A stretch of 57,222 nt of DNA. Origin: JBGCDD01 sp045105075. GTDB lineage: Bacteria; Pseudomonadota; Alphaproteobacteria; Rhodobacterales; Rhodobacteraceae. Shown one piece after another: positions 51,430-57,222 of the stretch; positions within the stretch are counted from its first letter, which is position 1; each line of letters opens with the position of its first letter. Location: assembly GCA_045105075.1 (NCBI GenBank), contig JBGCDD010000005.1:1-57222 (forward strand). The letters run 5' to 3'. The notes below the pieces were generated by a model, which did not search any database, was not told where the DNA came from, and was given only the letters and a program-made list of their open reading frames with translations. A program made the translations under genes and the position numbers.

Positions 51430-52359
51430 ATGGACGATCTGCAATCCTTGCTCGAAGACATCAATGACGCCGTCATGCGCGAAACGGATCGCGGAAAAGT
51501 CGCCAATTACATTCCGGAACTGGCCAAACAGGACAATCAGCAATTCGGTATGGCGATCGCAACACTGGACGGGCAGGTTTTCTCAAGTGGCTGTGCGGAC
51601 ACCGCATTTTCGATTCAAAGCATATCCAAAGTCTTTACCTTGACCATGGCGCTGGGGCAATTCGGCGATGATTTGTGGGCGCGGGTTGGCAAAGAACCGT
51701 CAGGCTCCGCGTTCAATTCCATTGTCCAGCTTGAACATGAAAACGGCATACCGCGTAACCCGTTTATCAACGCAGGCGCAATTGTTGTGGCCGATACGGT
51801 TTTGGCCGCGCAAAGCCCGAGCGACGCCATTCAAGAGATTTTGCAGTTTGTCAGGACGCTGGCGCAAGACAACACTATCATGATCGACAAGGATGTGGCG
51901 GTCTCAGAGGCACAGACCGGTTTTCGCAATGCCGCGCTTGCCAATTACATGCGGTCTTTTGGCAATTTGGATCACCCGGTAGACGCAACATTGACCACGT
52001 ATTTCAATCAATGCGCAATCGCGATGTCTTGCATACAATTGGCGCGCGCGGGGCTGTTCCTGGCCAATGGCGGTCTCAATCCGCAATCTGGCCTTCAGGT
52101 CGTGCCAAAGCTGCGGGTGCAACGGATCAACGCCTTGATGATGACGTGCGGACACTATGATGGATCCGGCGAATTCGCATTTACGGTTGGCTTGCCCGGC
52201 AAAAGCGGCGTCGGGGGCGGCATATTGGTGATTGTTCCGGGTCGGGCCGCCATTGCCGTTTGGTCGCCCGGTCTGGATTCAAATGGCAATTCAAAATTGG
52301 GCAAAATGGCTTTGGAAATGCTGGTCGCAAAAACTGGTTGGAACATCTTTAGCACCTGA
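51430..52359 (+). CDS. glsA: glutaminase
   Basis: Serine-dependent beta-lactamase-like glutaminase that hydrolyses glutamine to glutamate and ammonia. The SxxK motif is S64-x-x-K67 (FSIQSISKVF). Further family features are GSAFNSIVQLE, NPFINAGAI, YFNQCAI and SGEFAFTVGLPGKSGVGGGI. The ATG at 51430 gives 309 aa, close to E. coli glutaminases; an upstream frame adds 24 unlikely residues. It begins 171 bp after DUF1185 and may have its own promoter. Confidence 0.95.
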   Translation: MDDLQSLLEDINDAVMRETDRGKVANYIPELAKQDNQQFGMAIATLDGQVFSSGCADTAFSIQSISKVFTLTMALGQFGDDLWARVGKEPSGSAFNSIVQLEHENGIPRNPFINAGAIVVADTVLAAQSPSDAIQEILQFVRTLAQDNTIMIDKDVAVSEAQTGFRNAALANYMRSFGNLDHPVDATLTTYFNQCAIAMSCIQLARAGLFLANGGLNPQSGLQVVPKLRVQRINALMMTCGHYDGSGEFAFTVGLPGKSGVGGGILVIVPGRAAIAVWSPGLDSNGNSKLGKMALEMLVAKTGWNIFST

Positions 52360-52720
52360 CGGGCTTGCATGCGCCGACCTATCGCCATTCAACACCAGGC
52401 CCGCTCTGCCCGCATCCAAAATTGGCAGTCCGGCTTTGCAACCGTGATTGGCCATGACCATCAGAACACCGTAGCTCGCTTGCCGCTGTCGCAAGGGCGC
52501 TGAGGTGTCGCAGACCAGCCCATCAATCTCGCGCAGGATGCGCTGACGTGCCCTGGGCCATTGATGTCGCCCGGACCGCGCGCCGTCGCCGTTTTTTTTC
52601 ACCAGCCCCCTCAAAACAGAAGTCGAACGCTATCCATTTAGCCGCCGCTTTGAGGTCCGACCTTGAGGCTCGCATCGCAGGTTAAACGGGCCCGTAAGGC
52701 AGTGTGCCAAACAGGTTGGA
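52360..52720. other. 361-bp gap between glutaminase and exonuclease, no recognised gene
   Basis: No convincing frame was seen on either strand. The two neighbouring genes converge here, so a terminator is expected, but only weak C/G-rich palindromes are visible, and a run of eight T residues near 52590 reads in the + direction. Confidence 0.35.
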
Positions 52721-53335
52721 TCAGGGAAAAACCGGCTTGGGATCGTCAAATTGAAACGCCAACTGCCGTTTGGGCGTCAGATGAGACAGTGGTGCGCCCA
52801 GAATCTGTTCGGCGTGCAGGATCACGGTTGCGGCGGCGCGCGCGTCCTCGCCTGCGTCATGGTGATGAAATTGCAACCCCAGATGGGTTTTGAGGTTCGC
52901 AAGCCCATGCCCGCCTGCCCCCTTCAACGCAGGCCAGGCCTGGCGCGCGATGGTGACGCTGTTGGTCCAATGCGATGAGATCATCGGCAGGTCATAGCGC
53001 GCGCAGGCAGCCGTCATTGCTTTTTCGTCAAATGTGCTGTGCTGCACGAGGCTGTGCGTGTTCAGCACCTCGTACAATGCGGCGTAAACCGTTGGAAAGG
53101 TTGCGGCCTGCGCGACTGTTTTGGCGCCGATTCCATGCAACTGAGTGTTGAACGGCTCAAACGGTTCTTCGGGGTCAACCAGGACGGAAAAGGTCTGCAA
53201 CTCACCTGTTTGGCCGACAAAACACAAACCGATCTGGCAAATGCCGCCAATCGATTTTCCCGCTGTTTCAACGTCCAAAGCGATGAACCGGAACAGACCG
53301 GTGGGCAGCCCTTCGAGATGTCCAAATCTGTTCAT
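52721..53335 (-). CDS. DEDDh 3'-5' exonuclease family protein
   Basis: Exonuclease of the DnaQ/epsilon superfamily, 204 aa. Exo I is ALDVETAG, Exo II is VQHSTFDEKA, and Exo III-epsilon is HHHDAGEDARAAA. It starts MNRFGHLEGL at an ATG after GGAAGG; an upstream ATG at 53356 is less likely. It may proofread, degrade or repair DNA or RNA. It is upstream of no obvious partner, being transcribed to the left toward the convergent glutaminase. Confidence 0.88.
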   Translation of the reverse strand: MNRFGHLEGLPTGLFRFIALDVETAGKSIGGICQIGLCFVGQTGELQTFSVLVDPEEPFEPFNTQLHGIGAKTVAQAATFPTVYAALYEVLNTHSLVQHSTFDEKAMTAACARYDLPMISSHWTNSVTIARQAWPALKGAGGHGLANLKTHLGLQFHHHDAGEDARAAATVILHAEQILGAPLSHLTPKRQLAFQFDDPKPVFP

Positions 53336-53402
53336 CAAACCTTCCATTTTGCGCATTTTGTCTGCGGAATTTTAGGATCGCACCCGGCTCGCAACGCCTG
53401 GT

Positions 53403-54089
53403 TTAGCGGTCCAACAAATGCGCAGCGGATTGATTGTAAAGCACCTTGTTGTTTTGCGCGTTCTGCTCGCCTCGGTTCTGTTTGGCCTTGTGCAGATTGA
53501 TCGCACGCATAACCGCAGGCCGTTCTTTGATGCGTTTGCGCCATGCGGTGACATTGGGAAAATCGTCCAATGACGAGGTCAGCGGTTTGGCGATGAACAC
53601 CCATGGAAAGGCCAACATGTCAGCAATCGAATAGTCACCGACGATCCACTCGCGCCCCTCCAACCGTCGCTCAAGCACCGCAATGTTGCGTTCATATTCG
53701 CCGCGATAACGGTCAGCGCCATATGTTTGCCCCTCGGGTGCGTAGTTGACAAAATGGCTCAACTGGCCCGCCATTGGCCCCTGATTGCCAACCTGCCAAA
53801 ACAACCATTGCATGATTTCAAGCCTGAGCCCCGGATCCTGCGGCAAAAACCGCCCGGACTTTTCGGCCAGATACCAAAGGATTGCGCCAGATTCAAAAAC
53901 AGAGGTGCCGGTTTCATGATCAAAGATCGCGGGCATCTTGGCGTTTGGGCTGATCTCAAGAAATTCGGGTTTGAACTGATCACCCTCGCCCAAGCGCATC
54001 AAATGCGTGGTGAAATCAACGCCCAGTTCTTCCAACAAGATCGCGACCTTCCAGCCATTGGGCGTGGGGGAATAGTAAAAATCAATCAT
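53403..54089 (-). CDS. glutathione S-transferase family protein
   Basis: Cytoplasmic GST, 228 aa. The thioredoxin-like N-domain is at residues 1-80 (MIDFYYSPTPNGWKVAILLEELG; PNAKMPAIFDHE; VFESGAILWYLAEKSGRF) and the helical C-domain follows (YSIADMLAFPWVFI, typical N-capping motif). Overlaps the upstream CoA-transferase gene by 4 bp. It resembles YfcG/YghU-type GSTs. It may conjugate or reduce a substrate of the operon. Confidence 0.92.
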   Translation of the reverse strand: MIDFYYSPTPNGWKVAILLEELGVDFTTHLMRLGEGDQFKPEFLEISPNAKMPAIFDHETGTSVFESGAILWYLAEKSGRFLPQDPGLRLEIMQWLFWQVGNQGPMAGQLSHFVNYAPEGQTYGADRYRGEYERNIAVLERRLEGREWIVGDYSIADMLAFPWVFIAKPLTSSLDDFPNVTAWRKRIKERPAVMRAINLHKAKQNRGEQNAQNNKVLYNQSAAHLLDR

Positions 54090-55291
54090 GGGCTGGGGTC
54101 CTGTCCATCTGTGGCGGCACCGCTGGCGATCATCGCGGCAATGTCCTCGTCGTCGTATCCTGCTTCGGATAACACTGCGATTGTCTCCTGACCCAATTTT
54201 TGGGCCGGGCTTGGGTCAAAGTCTGAGTATCCGACAAACCGCGCCGCCGGGCGCGCCTGACGCAGGCGGCCCGATTGCGGGTGATCGGTTTCAATCACAA
54301 TCTGGTTTGCCTGAACTTGCGGGTGGGTGATCATCTCACCCCGCGTCAAGATCCGCGCGCACGGCACATCAAATTCGCTCAGACGCGCCATCCAATAGTC
54401 GGTTGTCTGATGCCTCAGCGCCTCCTGGGTCAATTCCAGACGCAGGTTCTTGTTCACATCCCGCAACGCCGCCGTGGCAAAGCGCGGGTCTTGCAACCAT
54501 GCGGTGCGATCCAGCGCAGTTGCCAGGTTTTCCCAGCTTTTGTTGGTCATCGCCGCGACAGAAATGTAGCCGTCCTTGGTTGTGTAAATCAGATCAATCC
54601 AGCTTTGTGGCGCGTCTTGATCCGGTTCGTCGCCGACAAATGTGTGCTCGGACATGTCTGAGCCCCACAGGAAACTGATCAACGTGTCCAGCATCGACAA
54701 TGTTACCGTTTGCCCTTGCCCCGTGCGGGCGCGCGCCAGTAACGCGGCCGTCACCGCCTGACTGGCCTGCACCGCCGTCAGCTTGTCGGGCAAGATCGTG
54801 CGCACCAAACGTGGCTGGCGATCATCACCGCCGCCTTGCACTGTGGTCAAACCTGACAGGGCCTGAATCAACGGGTCAAAAACTGGCTTATCGGCCCAGG
54901 GCCCTTCAAACCCAAAACCCGCAATCGAGACGTAAACAATGTCAGGGCGCACCGCGCGAACTGCCGCTTCGCCCAGGCCAATGCGTTCGGCCACACCGGG
55001 GCGAAAGTTCTGAACAAAGACATCTGAGCGCGCCGCCAGTTTAAGGCAGGCAGCAACACCGTCCTTGTCTTTCAGATTCAGCGTCACCGAGCGTTTGTTG
55101 CGATTGTTATTGAGAAACGAGGACGAAAACCCGCCCCGCTGCTTGGACACGTGCCGCGTGTGATCGCCGCCCTCAGGGTGTTCAACTTTTATGACTTCGG
55201 CGCCCTGATCAGCCAGGATCATCGTGCTCATCGGTCCCGAGATCATCGAGGTCAGGTCAAGAATGCGAAATCCGTCAAGAGGGCCGTTCAT
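54086..55291 (-). CDS. CaiB/BaiF family CoA-transferase
   Basis: Family III CoA-transferase. ILDLTSMISGPMSTMILADQGAEVIKVEHPEGGD is the classic start, SVTLNLKDKDG follows, and PDIVYVSIAGFGFEGPWADKPVFDPLIQALSGL contains the active-site Asp region. The ATG at 55291 follows GGGAG and gives 401 aa. It transfers CoA to a carboxylic acid; the acid is not identifiable. It forms a two-gene operon with the GST gene. Confidence 0.92.
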   Translation of the reverse strand: MNGPLDGFRILDLTSMISGPMSTMILADQGAEVIKVEHPEGGDHTRHVSKQRGGFSSSFLNNNRNKRSVTLNLKDKDGVAACLKLAARSDVFVQNFRPGVAERIGLGEAAVRAVRPDIVYVSIAGFGFEGPWADKPVFDPLIQALSGLTTVQGGGDDRQPRLVRTILPDKLTAVQASQAVTAALLARARTGQGQTVTLSMLDTLISFLWGSDMSEHTFVGDEPDQDAPQSWIDLIYTTKDGYISVAAMTNKSWENLATALDRTAWLQDPRFATAALRDVNKNLRLELTQEALRHQTTDYWMARLSEFDVPCARILTRGEMITHPQVQANQIVIETDHPQSGRLRQARPAARFVGYSDFDPSPAQKLGQETIAVLSEAGYDDEDIAAMIASGAATDGQDPSP

Positions 55292-55675
55292 ACGCGTCTC
55301 CCAGTTGGTTCTACGCCAGGGCACGGATGATCGCCGCCGCCCCCAGCACACGCTTTGGTAAAGCCGGTGAACTCTAAACGCACTAATTTAGACCTCAAGC
55401 ACGATTTTCGCGATTTGGCCCGCATTTTGCGAAAGGTTCCGCACCCTGATGGGCCATTGAGACCAGCCTCGTTCCCTGCGCCACGCACCGCAATGCTTTG
55501 CAACCGGCCCAAAAGCCAGCACGAGCCCGCCCGTTTAAATGCCGTAGCGGCAAGATCACGGTGTGTTGCAAGCTCTTGATTTTGCGCAACCAATCCAAAA
55601 AATGGGGTCCGTAATGCGTTGGATCATCAGCGCATTGGGCCAAGTATCAGGTGATTTTGATCTGAGCGCGCTGTT
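55292..55675. other. 384-bp gap between CoA-transferase and the duplicated protein
   Basis: No recognised gene or convincing frame was seen on either strand. It contains the promoter and leader of the leftward CoA-transferase operon, and the 3' end of the gene starting at 56467. No regular palindrome was found. Confidence 0.35.
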
Positions 55676-56467
55676 TCATCCCAGACGGCCCAAGATATTT
55701 TTGACGTTTTGCCCAATGTCCAAGCCAAGCGCGCGCGCCGGGGCGTTACAGCGCGATATCACCCCAGACATCAGCCCCGAAACGGCATCGCCGATCCGGC
55801 AGGTTTCATGATCAAGTGTCACGGCCGCAATCCCGCGTTGTTGCAATGCAGGAAGGCGCGAAAAGCCGATGTCGTTCTTGCCCCCACCGGCGTCGTTATA
55901 GGCGACCAGCCCGGCATCTGCTTTGCAGGCGCGCGCAGGGTCGCCGCCGATCAACCCGCCGTGCGAACCGGTGACAATCAATCTGCCTGCATCTGCCGGG
56001 GTGATCAAAGACGCGCTGTCGACGCACAAGACAGTTTTGCCCGCAATATCGATGCATTGGCGGGCCTCAACTACTTTTGGCAATATCCCCGACGGGGGCG
56101 GAGCCTGAAGCAAGGCCGTGATTTGTTCGTGCAAAGCCAAACCTGCGACCATGCCCAAAACGCGCGCGGTTTCGTTGACAAAGCCGACGATGCCGTTTTC
56201 CATTGCGTCTGTGGCGGACCCGATTTCAGCGCTTGATGCTGTGACCGACACGCCTGCCATCCCGACCGTGTCCAATGCTTTCAGGCCCGCGATGCCAGCG
56301 CCGCTCAGCCCGATGCCCGCGTCATTCAGCACAACAGCGCGCAGCCCGGACCGAGACGCAATGGCCGCTGCAAGATGCCCGCCGTGCGAGCCCGAAATGC
56401 CCACCTGACCTGCCATTTGCGCTGTCGCGTCGGTGATCGAATCCAGCGTGACGAGATTTGGAAACAT
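55676..56467 (-). CDS. unknown protein with an internal duplication (263 aa)
   Basis: I do not recognise the family. Two related halves are visible. The first contains GISGSHGGHLAAAIA, VVLNDAGIG and IGSATDAMENG, followed by N-x2-A-R-x-LGM. The second contains IVTGSHGGLIGGDPA, LVAYNDAGGG and RIGDAVSGLMSG, followed by N-x2-AR-x-LGL. Aligned features are GSHGG, NDAG, G-x-A-x-V, IG-x-A and AR-x-LG. It lacks a signal peptide or membrane helix. The ATG at 56467 has a weak AAAGAAG site. It is divergent from the IclR-type regulator with an inverted-repeat operator between, so it is probably its target. Confidence 0.7.
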   Translation of the reverse strand: MFPNLVTLDSITDATAQMAGQVGISGSHGGHLAAAIASRSGLRAVVLNDAGIGLSGAGIAGLKALDTVGMAGVSVTASSAEIGSATDAMENGIVGFVNETARVLGMVAGLALHEQITALLQAPPPSGILPKVVEARQCIDIAGKTVLCVDSASLITPADAGRLIVTGSHGGLIGGDPARACKADAGLVAYNDAGGGKNDIGFSRLPALQQRGIAAVTLDHETCRIGDAVSGLMSGVISRCNAPARALGLDIGQNVKNILGRLG

Positions 56468-56508
56468 GGGGGCTTCTTTCGAAAAAGATTGACTTAGAGA
56501 TGCCGCTG

Positions 56509-56546
56509 GTTCCTTTTATCGGAAAACAGGTTCCGATAAAAGGAAC
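56509..56546. promoter_or_regulatory. perfect 16-bp inverted repeat, probable IclR operator
   Basis: GTTCCTTTTATCGGAA (56509-56524) and TTCCGATAAAAGGAAC (56531-56546) pair perfectly with a 6-base centre. It lies between the divergent starts at 56467 and 56563, and its right end is 16 bases before the regulator's ATG. IclR-family regulators usually autoregulate through such palindromes. It probably represses its own gene and the divergent duplicated-protein gene. Confidence 0.75.
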
Positions 56547-56562
56547 TATTGGGAGGGAAAAC

Positions 56563-57222
56563 ATGAACGAGATCCTGACCATGGGGTCAATTCACCGCGC
56601 GAAGGCCGTTCTTGATGTTTTGGCCAACGCCCCATTGGGCGCGTCCTTGTCGCAGGTGATCGCGCAGACCGACTTCACCAAGACCACCTCTCATCGCACC
56701 CTGCAAAGCTTGCAAAGCGTGCATTTCGTCTACCAAGAACCCGACACCCGGCGCTATTTTCTGGGGGCCGCCATGGCCAAACTGGCCCGCAGCGCCAGCC
56801 TGAGCAGCACGGCTTCTTTGTCCGGCCGGGCCATGCAACGGCTCGCCAAGGTCAGCGAAGACACGGTGTTCTTGTCGATCCCCGAAGGCGCTGTTTCGAT
56901 CTGCGCGCGGGTTGAGCTGGGGGCCTTTCCCATCCGAACGCTGACCCTGGAAGCTGGCACACGGGTGCCGCTTGGCGTCGGGGCCACTGGCCAGGCCCTC
57001 TATGCGGCGACACCCAAGGCCAAGCGCCAGGCTGCGGCACAGGCCAATGAGGCATGGATGGCCGATTTCAATTACACCCCCGCCCAGGCCGAAGAGCTTG
57101 CGGCGGATTTTGAAACCCGCGGATATGCGCTGAACCCCAGTATCCCAGTGCCCGGCATGAGCGCCATTGCCCTGCCAATCAAAAGCGCAACCGGGCGCAC
57201 CTTTGCAGCCCTTGGGTTTGGC
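56563..57222 (+). CDS. IclR-family transcriptional regulator, truncated by the window edge
   Basis: The frame starts ATG at 56563 after GGGAGGG, encoding MNEILTMGSIHRAKAVLDVLANAP, and stays open for 220 codons to the end of the window, so the C-terminus is missing. The N-terminal winged HTH (about residues 8-70; LSQVIAQTDFTKTTSHRTLQSLQ; YFLGAAMAKLA) is followed by the IclR effector domain (DTVFLSIPEGAVSICARVELG; GVGATGQALYA; ALPIKSATGRTFAALG). It is likely the regulator of the divergent gene and of its own expression. The full length would be about 250 aa if normal. Confidence 0.9.
   Translation, partial: MNEILTMGSIHRAKAVLDVLANAPLGASLSQVIAQTDFTKTTSHRTLQSLQSVHFVYQEPDTRRYFLGAAMAKLARSASLSSTASLSGRAMQRLAKVSEDTVFLSIPEGAVSICARVELGAFPIRTLTLEAGTRVPLGVGATGQALYAATPKAKRQAAAQANEAWMADFNYTPAQAEELAADFETRGYALNPSIPVPGMSAIALPIKSATGRTFAALGFG

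Noticed and set aside
1..57222. tRNA, rRNA, CRISPR array, insertion sequence or prophage.
   Set aside because: I saw no cloverleaf-like sequence with a conserved T-loop, no regularly spaced repeats, no transposase or integrase motifs, and no structural phage genes. A covariance-model search would be needed to exclude small RNAs.

Overview
The window looks like a piece of a Rhodobacterales (Roseobacter-group) alphaproteobacterial chromosome. This is inferred from the high GC content, strong G/C third-position codon bias, many short dispersed GGGGGC/GCCCCC hairpins, and the gene families: HAAT-type and TTT-type transporters, SpsF/Pse sugar genes, and Kdo kinase next to waaA. No rRNA, tRNA, CRISPR array, insertion sequence or phage gene was recognised. 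Genes are tightly packed, with many 1-11 bp stop/start overlaps.

Region 1 (about 0.3-8.3 kb) is a pseudaminic-acid locus. The minus-strand operon pseB-pseC-pseG::GNAT-pseI is followed by a large protein that may be the sugar transferase. A SpsF/PseF-type cytidylyltransferase and an FkbM methyltransferase diverge from it. Together they cover all steps from UDP-GlcNAc to CMP-pseudaminate; the PseH acetyltransferase step is supplied by a C-terminal domain fused to PseG. Region 2 (8.3-17.4 kb) is an LPS core and cell-surface cluster: a GT4 glycosyltransferase, a Kdo kinase (KdkA type), WaaA, a GT2 glycosyltransferase, an orphan EnvZ-like histidine kinase, a glycosyltransferase-like protein, an LpxL-type acyltransferase and a GT17-like protein. 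Region 3 (17.4-19.4 kb) pairs Ada with a PEP-mutase/isocitrate-lyase family enzyme.

Region 4 (19.4-35.4 kb) is a large catabolic and transport locus. Fifteen minus-strand genes are arranged as N-formylglutamate amidohydrolase-like, isochorismatase-like, M20 deacylase and alpha/beta hydrolase, then two complete branched-chain-type (HAAT) ABC transporters, then an acetamidase/formamidase. They diverge from an RpiR-type regulator translationally coupled to a glutamine-synthetase-like ligase. A near mirror-symmetric divergent promoter with TGAAA/TTTCA palindromes lies between them. I infer uptake and hydrolysis of an N-acyl, formyl or amide nitrogen compound; the substrate is not known. Region 5 (35.8-41.5 kb) is a compact exosortase module: an exosortase fused to an EpsI-like domain, one adjacent VIT/vWA protein carrying a PEP-CTERM-like tail, and a two-component system.

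Region 6 (41.6-57.2 kb) is mixed metabolism. It holds a siderophore-interacting reductase, a frameshifted NTF2/SnoaL-like gene, small membrane proteins, a tripartite tricarboxylate transporter with a GlcG-type protein, a LuxR-GAF regulator, an NTF2-like/MFS/DUF1185 cassette, glutaminase, a DEDDh exonuclease, GST, CaiB-type CoA-transferase, and an internally duplicated unknown protein. The unknown protein is divergent from an IclR regulator that runs off the right edge, and a perfect 16-bp inverted repeat lies between the two.

All functions are family-level calls made by reading motifs; no database search was run.
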